Below, piece after piece: positions 55,957-64,000 of a DNA stretch of 64,000 nucleotides. The DNA is taken from contig CANNCL010000003.1 of NCBI GenBank assembly GCA_947503155.1, positions 372,001 through 436,000 of the forward strand, given 5' to 3'. Below the pieces are notes generated by a model that had not been told where the DNA came from, did not search any database, and saw only the letters and a list, made by a program, of their open reading frames with translations. Source of the DNA: an uncultured Erythrobacter sp. Its GTDB lineage: Bacteria; Pseudomonadota; Alphaproteobacteria; Sphingomonadales; Sphingomonadaceae. Within the stretch, counting starts at the first letter, position 1, and each line of letters begins with the position of its first letter. The position numbers were made by a program, and so were the translations under genes.

Positions 55957-56553
55957 ATGGAACCATTTCTCGCAGCTTTTATCGGATATTTATGCGGCTC
56001 AATCCCGTTCGGCTTGCTCCTGACAAAGGCGGCGGGAATGGGCGATGTGCGCGACATCGGCAGCGGCAATATTGGCGCGACGAATGTCCTGCGCACCGGC
56101 AATAAAGGGCTAGCGGCGGGCACGTTGCTGCTCGATCTGCTCAAAGGGTTGGCGCCAGTTTTGGCCGCCGGAATGATCTGGACCGGGGATATGAGCGATG
56201 TTGCCAAGGCGTTTGCCGCAGGCGGCGCGGTTATCGGGCATTGTTATCCGGTCTGGCTCAAATTTAAGGGCGGCAAAGGCGTCGCAACCAATGCAGGCGT
56301 CGCCTTTGGTCTCGCATGGCCGATTGGGCTGGCCTATGCCGCGATTTGGATCAGTATGCTGGGCATTTTCCGCATTTCCTCGCTCGCCGGGATGGCGGCC
56401 GTTGTGGCCGCCGCTGCCGCCGCACCCTTGTTCGGATTTCCGCAATTCTTCCCCGTTTTGGCGGCGATTGCGGCGCTGATTATCTATCTCCACCGAGCCA
56501 ATATTGGTCGGTTGATGAAGGGTGAGGAGCCCAAAATCGGCGGGAAGAAGTGA
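55957..56553 (+). CDS. plsY: glycerol-3-phosphate acyltransferase PlsY
   Basis: A 198-residue membrane enzyme with about five to six helices and all PlsY motifs: GSIPFGLLLTKAAGMGDVR, DIGSGNIGATNVLRTGNKG, and HCYPVWLKFKGGKGVAT. It transfers the acyl group of acyl-phosphate to glycerol-3-phosphate, the first step of phospholipid synthesis. Overlaps the dprA start by 4 bp (GTGA), so the two are coupled, a common pairing in sphingomonads. Confidence 0.96.
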   Translation: MEPFLAAFIGYLCGSIPFGLLLTKAAGMGDVRDIGSGNIGATNVLRTGNKGLAAGTLLLDLLKGLAPVLAAGMIWTGDMSDVAKAFAAGGAVIGHCYPVWLKFKGGKGVATNAGVAFGLAWPIGLAYAAIWISMLGIFRISSLAGMAAVVAAAAAAPLFGFPQFFPVLAAIAALIIYLHRANIGRLMKGEEPKIGGKK

Positions 56554-57704
56554 CAGGTGACCAGAGCCGCGAAAACAGTATCTCGGTGCTGTCGCAGCAA
56601 GAGGCTTTTGCGCGCATCCGTTTGCTGCGTTCCCCCAATATTGGACCTGTAACCTATCGCCAATTGATCGCGCGTTTCGGCAATGCGGCGGCGGCGATAG
56701 AGGCATTGCCTGAATTGGGCAGTCGGGGAAAATTTCGGTATCGCGCCGCGCCCAAGGACCGGATCGAACGCGAAATAGAAGGCGTGATCGCGGCAGGCGC
56801 ACGGTATCTGTTCCATGATCAACCGGATTATCCCGAATTGCTGAGTTCGCTGGCCAGCGCGCCGCCGATTATCACCTGCCGGGGGCGGCTCGAATTGGCG
56901 TCAAAACCCTGCGCCGCTTTGGTCGGCGCACGCAGCGCGTCTGCGGGTTCGATCAAATTGGCGCGGACCTTTGCCAGCCGATTGGCGCAAGCAGGTTTCA
57001 CCGTCGTATCCGGGTTGGCGCGGGGCATTGACGGCGCGGCGCATGAAGGCGCTTTGGACGCTGAAACAGGCGGCGGCGGCACGATCGGCGTGATCGCAAG
57101 CGGGATCGACATCGCTTACCCCCCGCAACATGAAAAGCTTCAGGAACGCATCGCTGAGGAGGGTTTGTTGATCGCCGAACAACCACCCGGCACAGAGCCG
57201 CGCGGACAACATTTCCCCAGCCGCAACCGCATCATTGCCGGGCTATCAAGCGGGACTTTGGTGGTGGAGGCCGCGCCCAAATCCGGCTCGCTCATCACCG
57301 CGCGATTGGCGGCAGAGGCAGGGCGCGAGGTGATGGCGATCCCTGGCTCACCGCTCGACACACGGTCATTGGGTTGCAACCAATTGATCCGCGACGGGGC
57401 CGTTTTGATAAGCGACCCGGCAGATGTGATCGAATTGCTTGAAAGTTTCACTGGTGCGCCCCGATCAACCTACCGTGTGGCGGAGGAGGGGGATGAATAT
57501 GATCACACCATGATCACCGACGACGCACCCATCGACGCCGGAATCATCGAAGACATGTTATCCGCAGCGCCCATTGCGATTGATGAATTGATCCGCCAAT
57601 CGGGGGCCAGCAATGCGGCGGTTCAGATGGCATTGTTGGAATTGGAATTGTCCGGCTCGCTCGAACGCCATAGCGCGGGGCATGTTAGCTTGAACGGCGA
57701 TTAG
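56550..57704 (+). CDS. dprA: DNA-processing protein DprA
   Basis: A 384-residue protein with an N-terminal SAM-like/HhH part (FARIRLLRSPNIGPVTYRQL), the Rossmann-like DprA core with AALVGARSASAGSIKLA, SGLARGIDGAAHEGAL, FPSRNRIIAGLS and GSLITARLAAEAGREVMAIPG, and a C-terminal winged-helix-like domain (residues ~320-384) as in longer DprA proteins. DprA loads RecA on incoming single-stranded DNA in transformation. Start GTG at 56550 overlaps the plsY stop. Confidence 0.95.
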   Translation: MTGDQSRENSISVLSQQEAFARIRLLRSPNIGPVTYRQLIARFGNAAAAIEALPELGSRGKFRYRAAPKDRIEREIEGVIAAGARYLFHDQPDYPELLSSLASAPPIITCRGRLELASKPCAALVGARSASAGSIKLARTFASRLAQAGFTVVSGLARGIDGAAHEGALDAETGGGGTIGVIASGIDIAYPPQHEKLQERIAEEGLLIAEQPPGTEPRGQHFPSRNRIIAGLSSGTLVVEAAPKSGSLITARLAAEAGREVMAIPGSPLDTRSLGCNQLIRDGAVLISDPADVIELLESFTGAPRSTYRVAEEGDEYDHTMITDDAPIDAGIIEDMLSAAPIAIDELIRQSGASNAAVQMALLELELSGSLERHSAGHVSLNGD

Positions 57705-57734
57705 AGCAGGTAATACGGGGCAAACAAACGGTAC

Positions 57735-58418
57735 ATGGCGTATATTCAAGACCGGCGGGCAGATGTCGGAGAACTGTTGTCGGGCACATTCACCGAAATC
57801 GCGGGGATCAAGCGGGAACTCGCTCTGTATTTCGGTGCGTTCTTGATCGCGGGTCTGGCGGTGGATTTTGTCGGCGCGTTGCGCGGTTTGACCGGGACCG
57901 CGGCATTTTTCGGGTATTTCGCGGGGCAATATTACCTGTACCGCGCGGTGCTGGCCAAAGCTGGGATAATCTATGACCCATCTTTTAAGGTGTTCAGCCT
58001 GTTTTTCATGGCAATGTTTCTGAGCTTGCCGATCCTGTTCGGCCTGAATTTTTTCTTCATTCCCGGTATTTTATTGGCGGCGAAATGGGTGATGGCGCCG
58101 ACATTTTTGGTGGCAGAGGAAATGAACATGTTCGAAGCCATCGGTGCAAGCTGGCGGGCCAGCAGCGGGAACACGCTGGCGCTGTCTGTCGTCTTCGCCG
58201 TGCTCACCATCATCTGGTTTTTTATCTTCGGAATTGGCGGCAATCTGCTCGGCGGCTTAGGCAATGCGGCGGCGCGCGCGGCGGGAGGGAGCGGCGCGCC
58301 CAATGCGTTTGGCTGGCTGTTGGTGCACACGCTTCCGGTTCTGTTTATGGGGCTTTCGGTCAGCGCATACCGGGCGCTCAGCGATAGTGAGAATGACTAT
58401 GTTTCGGTTTTTGAGTAA
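57735..58418 (+). CDS. integral membrane protein (first of a related pair)
   Basis: A 227-residue protein with about five to six hydrophobic helices and a central amphipathic stretch FLVAEEMNMFEAIGASWRAS that resembles glycerophosphodiester-phosphodiesterase membrane domains and related DUF-type families. The C-terminus LSDSENDYVSVFE matches the end of the next protein (KEELAGVFE), and both share IPGxxL and WxxxxG patterns, so the two are paralogues. The function is unknown. It lies 30 bp after dprA. Confidence 0.78.
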   Translation: MAYIQDRRADVGELLSGTFTEIAGIKRELALYFGAFLIAGLAVDFVGALRGLTGTAAFFGYFAGQYYLYRAVLAKAGIIYDPSFKVFSLFFMAMFLSLPILFGLNFFFIPGILLAAKWVMAPTFLVAEEMNMFEAIGASWRASSGNTLALSVVFAVLTIIWFFIFGIGGNLLGGLGNAAARAAGGSGAPNAFGWLLVHTLPVLFMGLSVSAYRALSDSENDYVSVFE

Positions 58419-58419
58419 T

Positions 58420-58451
58420 GCTGTGTCTGAATAAGGCTGTGTCCGAATAAG
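58420..58451 (+). repeat. 16-bp tandem duplication between the membrane-protein genes
   Basis: GCTGTGTCTGAATAAG (58420-58435) is repeated as GCTGTGTCCGAATAAG (58436-58451), one mismatch. It fills most of the space between the two related genes. Confidence 0.8.
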
Positions 58452-58462
58452 GGGGTGTTCAA

Positions 58463-59176
58463 ATGAATGATTCAGTAAACCTATCCAGTATCCTGTCGGG
58501 CATGATCGATCAGATACAGCAGCACTCGCGTTTAGCGATAATCTACCTTGCGATCATGACCCCGCTGGCGGCCGCGTCGTTATATTTCGAAGGGCAGGGC
58601 GGGAGAGCTTCGAATTTCAATTTCGGGCTGATGATTGACGAAGCGCTCCTTTCGCAAGGGGCAGTTGCTGTGATCGTGGTGATCGGCGTTTTCGTGGTCG
58701 GATTGCTGGCGCATTATTGGCTTTTCGCTGGAATGACGCGGAACACTGAAACGCCGTCTTTTGACCGGTTCTGGCCCTATCTAGGCATCTATATCCTGTC
58801 GTCATTTGCCATCGGGTTGGGTTTTGTCGCTCTGATTATTCCCGGTTTCATATTGAGCGTGCGCTGGATCGCATTGTTGCCATCGGTAATTAACCGCAGC
58901 GAAGGCGCGATGGATGCGTTTGGCGAAAACTGGGAGATGACGAAGGGCTATGGTTGGTCGATTTTTGGTGCCGGTCTGATCATCGGTGTCGTATTGATCA
59001 CAGTTGCAATCGTCATAGGTATTATGGCGGCTTTCTTAGGCGAAGCCTCGTTCATTGCGAGCTTCCTCGCCGCGACTTTGGAGACCGTCTTCACGCTGGT
59101 TTTCGTGGCTTTTTCTGTGACGGTTTACCACCAATTGCGCGACGACAAAGAAGAGCTGGCCGGAGTGTTTGAATAG
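58463..59176 (+). CDS. integral membrane protein (second of a related pair)
   Basis: A 237-residue protein with about six hydrophobic helices and FVALIIPGFILSVRWIALLP followed by EGAMDAFGENWEMTKGYGWSI, the counterpart of the corresponding segment in the preceding gene product. Ends in GVFE. GGGGGTG upstream of the ATG gives a ribosome binding site. The function is unknown; a heteromeric pair is plausible because the genes are adjacent and of similar size. Confidence 0.78.
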   Translation: MNDSVNLSSILSGMIDQIQQHSRLAIIYLAIMTPLAAASLYFEGQGGRASNFNFGLMIDEALLSQGAVAVIVVIGVFVVGLLAHYWLFAGMTRNTETPSFDRFWPYLGIYILSSFAIGLGFVALIIPGFILSVRWIALLPSVINRSEGAMDAFGENWEMTKGYGWSIFGAGLIIGVVLITVAIVIGIMAAFLGEASFIASFLAATLETVFTLVFVAFSVTVYHQLRDDKEELAGVFE

Positions 59177-59285
59177 ATCAGTTCAAGCGGTTGTCTGAAC
59201 AACACGGCGCGTCGATGCTCATAAACGGTTCATCGCGCCAGCCATAATTCTCCAGCCTCAAACATTGCTGGTCGGGGAGTCATTT

Positions 59286-60881
59286 ATGAAACGGGTTGTT
59301 GCGATTGCGTGCTGTGCGAGCCTTGCTGTGGGCGGCCTCGCTATGCCAAGTTTTGCGGGGCAAGCTCGCGGTAATGACGTTCCGCCTGCGGCAAATTCAC
59401 CGCGCCTTGCTGGGCCAGATCGCGGGTTTTGCCGGGGGCCGGCTGCGCTGCCGGATTTGGGCAATGAAGCGGTGATTAATCAGCAGCAACGCCCCGGCCG
59501 TCTTGAGCGCCGCGGCAGCGCCTATTCTTCCGTCGCAGCGCCTGCTGTTATGCCAGCGCCGCCGCCGCCGCCGCCGCCGCCGCCTCCCGCTGGTGCGCCC
59601 GCTGAAGCAAGCGCGGACGCTATTTCTGTACCCGGCAGCCGCGCCGCGTCCGAAGCCGAAGTATCCGCCGCATATTCCGGCGATATCGTGCGATCTATGC
59701 CGCGCCCTCCTATGCCCGGCCCGATCCCGCCGCGCCCGCCGCAACCGCAACCACAAGCCGGACTGCTCACAGCGGGCGAGCATGACGATTTGCTCAACCC
59801 GGAATTGTATGAAGAATATCGGAGCAAATCGAACCTAGGCCAATCGGTCCAAAGCCTGCCAGTGGTGGACACTGGACGGTTGCTGACGGTCGAACTGCGT
59901 GATCGGCGCGGGCGCGCTGTGCCCTTTGGCGACGTTGAAGTGCGCTGTTCCGACGGCAATTCAATTAAACTCAAAACCGTTGCCGATGGGAGGGCGGTGT
60001 TCTTTCCCGGCCTTGACCGGTTGAGCGATGATATTTGGGTGCGCGCAGGCGGCAGCGATTGGCGCAGCGTGCGTCTATCGCGCGATCCCGGCGCGCAGAC
60101 GGTGCAAATCACCCAGCGCCGCGCGGCTGCTCAGGTGCAAAAACTTGACCTTGCTTTGGTCGTCGATGTCACCGGTTCGATGACCGATGAATTGAGCTAT
60201 CTCCAAACCGAACTCACATCGATTATCGGCGCGCTCGAAACGCGGCATTCTGACCTCGATGTGCGGGTCGCATTCACATTTTACCGCGATGAAGGCGATG
60301 AATTCGTCACGCGCACTTATGGTTTTGACGGCAATTTACAGCGCGCCCAAACACGCATTGGCCAACAAAGCGCGGCAGGCGGAGGGGATTATCCAGAGGC
60401 GATGCAGGACGCGATGGTCCGCGCCGCGCAGATGGATTGGCGCGATGACGCGGTGAAGACGTTGTTGTTGGTCGCCGATGCGCCGCCGCATAATCACGAT
60501 GTCGCGCAGACATGGTTGGCGGCGGAACATTTGCGCAGCGAACGGGTGCATATTGTCCCGGTGGGCGCATCGGGCGTCGCGGACATGGCCGAATATGTGA
60601 TGCGGGCAATGGCGGCGGTGACTCAGTCGCGTTACACATTCCTCACCGATGATAGCGGGATCGGCAATCCGCACGCGCCGCCTGCGGTCGATTGCTACCT
60701 TGTTACCCGGCTCGATCACCTGCTGCGCCGGGTCATCGACAGCCAAATTTCGGGCCGCCGGATCGAACCCGCGCGGGCAGAGATTGTGCGCGCTGTTGGT
60801 GAGTATGATGCGGGCCGCTGTGTGTTGCCGCCGGATTTTCAGGCGGCTCGTGAACAGACAGGGGAAGACAACGGCGCATAG
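59286..60881 (+). CDS. exported VWA-domain protein with polyproline linker
   Basis: A 531-residue protein. A signal peptide (MKRVVAIACCASLAVGGLAM, cleavage after SFA) is followed by ~90 low-complexity residues including a run of ten Pro and later PRPPMPGPIPPRPPQPQPQ. A small beta domain with Cys (VRCSDGNSIKLKTVADG) comes next, and then from residue ~285 a von Willebrand A domain with the MIDAS start Asp294-x-Thr-Gly-Ser (VDVTGSMTDELSYL). It is probably a periplasmic or surface adhesion/assembly factor. GGGGAG six bases before the ATG fixes the start. Confidence 0.85.
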   Translation: MKRVVAIACCASLAVGGLAMPSFAGQARGNDVPPAANSPRLAGPDRGFCRGPAALPDLGNEAVINQQQRPGRLERRGSAYSSVAAPAVMPAPPPPPPPPPPAGAPAEASADAISVPGSRAASEAEVSAAYSGDIVRSMPRPPMPGPIPPRPPQPQPQAGLLTAGEHDDLLNPELYEEYRSKSNLGQSVQSLPVVDTGRLLTVELRDRRGRAVPFGDVEVRCSDGNSIKLKTVADGRAVFFPGLDRLSDDIWVRAGGSDWRSVRLSRDPGAQTVQITQRRAAAQVQKLDLALVVDVTGSMTDELSYLQTELTSIIGALETRHSDLDVRVAFTFYRDEGDEFVTRTYGFDGNLQRAQTRIGQQSAAGGGDYPEAMQDAMVRAAQMDWRDDAVKTLLLVADAPPHNHDVAQTWLAAEHLRSERVHIVPVGASGVADMAEYVMRAMAAVTQSRYTFLTDDSGIGNPHAPPAVDCYLVTRLDHLLRRVIDSQISGRRIEPARAEIVRAVGEYDAGRCVLPPDFQAAREQTGEDNGA

Positions 60882-61008
60882 GAAAGCTAGAGGCCGCTGA
60901 AATCGTGCGAGGTGGGTTGACGGAACTTCCAAACCCGTTCCACCCTCGCGTGTACACACACACGAACGGGCACATGCCTGGGCACACGTAGGGATTTCAG
61001 AAAACTCC

Positions 61009-63633
61009 ATGCAGCTTGTCATTGTTGAATCGCCGGCCAAGGCGAAGACTATCGAGAAATATCTGGGCGCGGATTTTAAAGTCCTCGCCAGCTATGGCCA
61101 CGTCCGCGACCTGCCGCCGAAAGACGGCAGCGTGCGCCCGGACGAGGATTTCGCGATGGATTGGGAATTGTACCGGGACAAACAAAGCCGGTTCAAAGAA
61201 ATCGCCGATGCAGCCAAAGACGCCAGCCGCCTCATTCTCGCGACCGACCCTGACCGCGAAGGGGAAGCGATCAGCTGGCATGTTCAAGAGCTGCTGAGGA
61301 AACGCAAACGCCTGCCGACTAAGGTCGACCGGGTAACGTTTAACTCGATCACGAAAAAAGCCGTGACCGAGGCGATGGCCGCCCCGCGTGAGCTCGATCA
61401 ACCGCTGATCGATGCCTATCTGGGCCGCCGCGCGCTGGATTATCTGTTCGGCTTTACCCTGTCGCCTGTGCTGTGGCGCAAATTGCCCGGTGCAAAATCT
61501 GCCGGCCGGGTGCAATCCGTCGCTCTGCGTTTGATCGTGGACCGTGAACGCGAGATTGAGGCTTTTAAGGCCGACGAATATTGGTCCGTACTGGCGAAAC
61601 TCGAACATGCCGGGACCGCGTTTGATGCGCGGCTTGTGCGGTATAAGGGTGAGAAGCTCGAGAAACTCAGCCTCGGCAAAGAAGGCGCCGCGATGGAGGC
61701 TAAGGCCGCCGTGGAAGCCGGACGCTTTACGGTTGAGGGCGTCGATACAAAGCCGCTGAAACGCAATCCCGCTCCTCCATTTACAACCTCGACCATGCAG
61801 CAAGAAGCCGCGCGTAAGCTTGGTTTTTCCGCCAGCCAAACGATGAGCACGGCGCAGCGCCTCTATGAACAAGGCGCGATCACTTACATGCGGACCGACG
61901 GCGTTCAGATGGATATGAGCGCGATCATGGCCGCGCGCGACGCGATCGAAGAACGGTTTGCCGCCGAATACCGCCCGGAAAAACCGCGTTTCTACAGCAC
62001 CAAGGCCAAGAACGCCCAAGAAGCGCACGAAGCGATCCGGCCCACGAATTTCAGCCGTGATACCGTCGGCAGCGGCGATGAGGCGAAGCTCTATTCGCTA
62101 ATCTTCAAACGCGCGATGGCCAGCCAAATGTCGGCGGCACAGCTCGAACGCACCACCGTTACGATGCGCGATGCGACCGGCCAGCATGAATTGCGCGCCA
62201 CCGGACAAGTCATCAAATTCCCCGGCTTTTTCGCGGTCTATCAAGAAGGCTTTGACGACAAAGAAGACGATGAAGACGGATTGTTGCCCGCGATCAAAGA
62301 CGGCGATGTCCCGGCGAAGAAGGGCGTGGAGGCGAGCCAGCATTTCACACAGCCGCCGCCGCGTTTCTCCGAAGCCAGCCTTGTCAAACGCCTCGAAGAG
62401 CTCGGCATTGGCCGCCCCTCGACTTATGCGTCCACCATCCAAACCGTGCGCGACCGCGACTATGTCCGCATGGAGAAAAACCGGTTCTTCGCAGAGGAAT
62501 CGGGCCGTCTGCTGACCGCGTTCCTCGAACGTTTTTTCCCCACCTATGTCGCCTATGATTTCACGGCGAGCATGGAGGACGAGCTCGACACGGTTTCCGA
62601 CGGGCGCGAAGATTACAAAACATTGCTCGCGAAATTCTGGAAGGATTTCAAACCCAAGACCGAAGAGGTCATGGAAAAACTCCCTTCCGAAGTCACCGAA
62701 GAGCTTGACGAATATCTATCCGATTTCCTCTTTCCCCCGCGCGAAGACGGCAAAGATCCGCGTCATTGCCCGCTATGCGAAACCGAAGGGCGCGAAGGCG
62801 GACGGATTGCGCTGCGCGGCGGCCGCTTTGGTGCGTTTGTCGCTTGTCAGAATTATCCCGAATGCAAATTCACGCGCCGCTTTGCCCAACCGGGCAGCGA
62901 CGGTGATGACGGCGCCCAAGATGGTCTGATGGGTCAGCACCCCGATACGGGCGCTGATATCCACCGCAAGACGGGGCGCTTTGGCCCCTATGTGGAAATG
63001 GAGCACGAGGACAAAAAGAAGCGCGCCAGCATCCCCAAGGATTTGGACGATTTCGATCTGCAATGGGCGGCGAAATTGCTCGATCTGCCGCGTATTATCG
63101 GCGCGCATCCCGAAACCGGCAATGAAATCGAAGCAGCGATTGGCCGCTATGGTCCTTATCTGCGCCATGACGGCAAATATGCCAAATTGACCAGCACCGC
63201 CGATGTGTTCGACACGGGTATGAATGCGGCGGTGACACTGTTGGCAGAGGCCGCAAACCGCAAAGGCGGCGGACGCGCCAAGGCGGAGCCGATCAAGACA
63301 TTGGGCGAACACCCGACCAGCGGCGGCGAGATCAAGGTCATGCCGGGGCGCTACGGTCCCTATGTCACCGACGGCACGACCAATGCGACCATTCCCAAGG
63401 ATGTGAAGCCAGAGGATATCGAAGCCGCACAGGCGATTGAGTTGATTGACGTGCGCGCCGCAAAAGGCCCGGCCAAGAAGAAGGGCCGCAAGAAAGCCGC
63501 GCCGAAGAAGAAGGCTGCTCCAAAGAAGGCAGCTGCGAAGAAACCAGCAGCCAAGAAGGCGGGTGCGAAAAAGCCAGCGGCCAAGAAAGCTGCGGCGAAG
63601 AAGGCCCCGGCTAAAGAGGCGCCTGCGGAATAA
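61009..63633 (+). CDS. topA: DNA topoisomerase I
   Basis: An 874-residue type IA topoisomerase that relaxes negative supercoils. The TOPRIM part (VIVESPAKAKTIEKYLG, DPDREGEAISWH), the active-site Tyr293 in AITYMRTDG, and RPSTYASTIQTVRDR in domain I are present. One C-terminal Cys4 zinc motif follows (CPLC-x20-CQNYPEC type), then two or three Cys-free topoisomerase C-terminal repeats (GADIHRKTGRFGPYVEM, IEAAIGRYGPYLRHDGK, IKVMPGRYGPYVTDG) and a 60-residue Lys/Ala/Pro tail. Full length. Confidence 0.97.
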   Translation: MQLVIVESPAKAKTIEKYLGADFKVLASYGHVRDLPPKDGSVRPDEDFAMDWELYRDKQSRFKEIADAAKDASRLILATDPDREGEAISWHVQELLRKRKRLPTKVDRVTFNSITKKAVTEAMAAPRELDQPLIDAYLGRRALDYLFGFTLSPVLWRKLPGAKSAGRVQSVALRLIVDREREIEAFKADEYWSVLAKLEHAGTAFDARLVRYKGEKLEKLSLGKEGAAMEAKAAVEAGRFTVEGVDTKPLKRNPAPPFTTSTMQQEAARKLGFSASQTMSTAQRLYEQGAITYMRTDGVQMDMSAIMAARDAIEERFAAEYRPEKPRFYSTKAKNAQEAHEAIRPTNFSRDTVGSGDEAKLYSLIFKRAMASQMSAAQLERTTVTMRDATGQHELRATGQVIKFPGFFAVYQEGFDDKEDDEDGLLPAIKDGDVPAKKGVEASQHFTQPPPRFSEASLVKRLEELGIGRPSTYASTIQTVRDRDYVRMEKNRFFAEESGRLLTAFLERFFPTYVAYDFTASMEDELDTVSDGREDYKTLLAKFWKDFKPKTEEVMEKLPSEVTEELDEYLSDFLFPPREDGKDPRHCPLCETEGREGGRIALRGGRFGAFVACQNYPECKFTRRFAQPGSDGDDGAQDGLMGQHPDTGADIHRKTGRFGPYVEMEHEDKKKRASIPKDLDDFDLQWAAKLLDLPRIIGAHPETGNEIEAAIGRYGPYLRHDGKYAKLTSTADVFDTGMNAAVTLLAEAANRKGGGRAKAEPIKTLGEHPTSGGEIKVMPGRYGPYVTDGTTNATIPKDVKPEDIEAAQAIELIDVRAAKGPAKKKGRKKAAPKKKAAPKKAAAKKPAAKKAGAKKPAAKKAAAKKAPAKEAPAE

Positions 63634-63644
63634 TTGCGTCGACG

Positions 63645-63670
63645 GAGCCTGAACCGCGCGGTTCAGGCTC
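63645..63670. terminator. 26-bp perfect palindrome after topA
   Basis: GAGCCTGAACC (63645-63655), GCGC, GGTTCAGGCTC (63660-63670) form an 11-bp stem 12 bp after the topA stop. No T run follows, so it is a Rho-assisted terminator or 3'-end protecting hairpin, not a classical intrinsic terminator. Confidence 0.65.
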
Positions 63671-63749
63671 TGCGCGCCATGCAATCGCCGGCGCTCACGT
63701 TTCCTTTAGTATTGTCCCCTAGGTCTGAATTCAGATCAGGGATAATGCT

Positions 63750-64000
63750 GTGATTGAAGTCGAAATTCAGAATGAAACCCACCAAACGCAGGAGCGGATT
63801 CGCTTTGCTGCGGTTCCGCGTATTGGCGAAGGCATCCGTCTGAAAGAGCCCGACGGTGTTTGGGCGAGCTACGATGTCATCGATGTGTGGTATCAAAAGG
63901 CCGAATTTGGCGATATTTGGACGCCGTATCTGCACATTTGCATGACACCGGCAGACACGCAGGAAGTGGCTGTAGAACCCGCATTTGAGCAGCAAGCGAT
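63750..64000 (+). CDS. partial hypothetical protein, runs off the right edge
   Basis: An open frame starts with GTG at 63750 (CAGGGA eight bases upstream) and stays open for the remaining 83 codons: VIEVEIQNETHQTQERIRF at the start, then PRIGEGIRLKEPDG and VIDVWYQKAEFGDIW. It reads like a small conserved beta-rich protein. An upstream ATG at 63745 is out of use since it meets a stop after two codons. No family recognised. Confidence 0.6.
   Translation, partial: MIEVEIQNETHQTQERIRFAAVPRIGEGIRLKEPDGVWASYDVIDVWYQKAEFGDIWTPYLHICMTPADTQEVAVEPAFEQQA

Noticed and set aside
59553-59592. CCG microsatellite as a non-coding repeat
   Set aside because: It encodes the proline run of the VWA protein in the correct frame.
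60997-62028. 343-codon ORF on the minus strand
   Set aside because: Antisense to topA, no family features; the topA frame is unambiguous.

Overview
The window is chromosomal DNA of an alphaproteobacterium, most likely a member of the Erythrobacteraceae or another Sphingomonadales lineage. The basis is a single-gene C4 haem pathway (5-aminolevulinate synthase), a carboxyspermidine-type polyamine pathway, a TIGR03084/acyl-CoA dehydrogenase pair, DUF11-type secreted proteins, and the overall style of the housekeeping genes (trxB, murI, plsY, dprA, topA). This placement is inference from gene content, since no rRNA gene is present. Genes are densely packed on both strands.

Layout. 1-2072: a two-gene operon of an H-NOX haem/NO sensor and a LuxO-type sigma54 response regulator, preceded by a textbook -24/-12 promoter and an exact match to the LuxO box. 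2099-6353: a small accessory module bounded by two 79-bp direct repeats, each ending in the 3' part of a tRNA-Met(CAU)-like gene. Inside are a PadR regulator, a DUF2306 membrane protein, a beta-carbonic anhydrase with a small partner ORF, an NmrA-like gene broken by a 4-bp duplication, and a TetR regulator with a clear operator/promoter. 6427-14571: a lipoprotein, acyl-CoA dehydrogenase, mannonate dehydratase with an atypical NRAMP transporter, a secreted amidohydrolase and a GPH symporter. 14680-20230: a DEAD-box helicase, the TIGR03084/acyl-CoA dehydrogenase pair and an enoyl-CoA hydratase. 20403-26711: a translationally coupled 5-oxoproline operon (fused 5-oxoprolinase, DUF969, DUF979, DUF2891).

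26991-37265 is the most unusual block: five co-directional genes encoding four exported DUF11-like proteins and one 1738-residue protein that joins DUF11, SdrD-B-like and Ig-like modules to a probable outer-membrane beta-barrel. 37351-43740: a CheY-like protein, a tyrosine phosphatase, trxB, two MAPEG proteins, and btaB-btaA for betaine lipid behind a threonine dehydratase-like gene. 43955-51552: spermidine synthesis from ornithine and aspartate semialdehyde (carboxyspermidine dehydrogenase and decarboxylase, ornithine decarboxylase), interleaved with a serine hydrolase, DUF3137 and LemA. 52046-64000: nitroreductase, TauD-type dioxygenase, hemA, murI (apparently with an ATT start), plsY-dprA, two related membrane proteins, a secreted VWA protein, topA and a partial ORF running off the right edge.

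No CRISPR array, insertion sequence, integrase, rRNA or intact tRNA was seen. The best candidates for something undescribed are the H-NOX/LuxO circuit with its own sigma54 control region, the DUF11/beta-barrel operon, and the tRNA-derived repeats that bound the accessory module.
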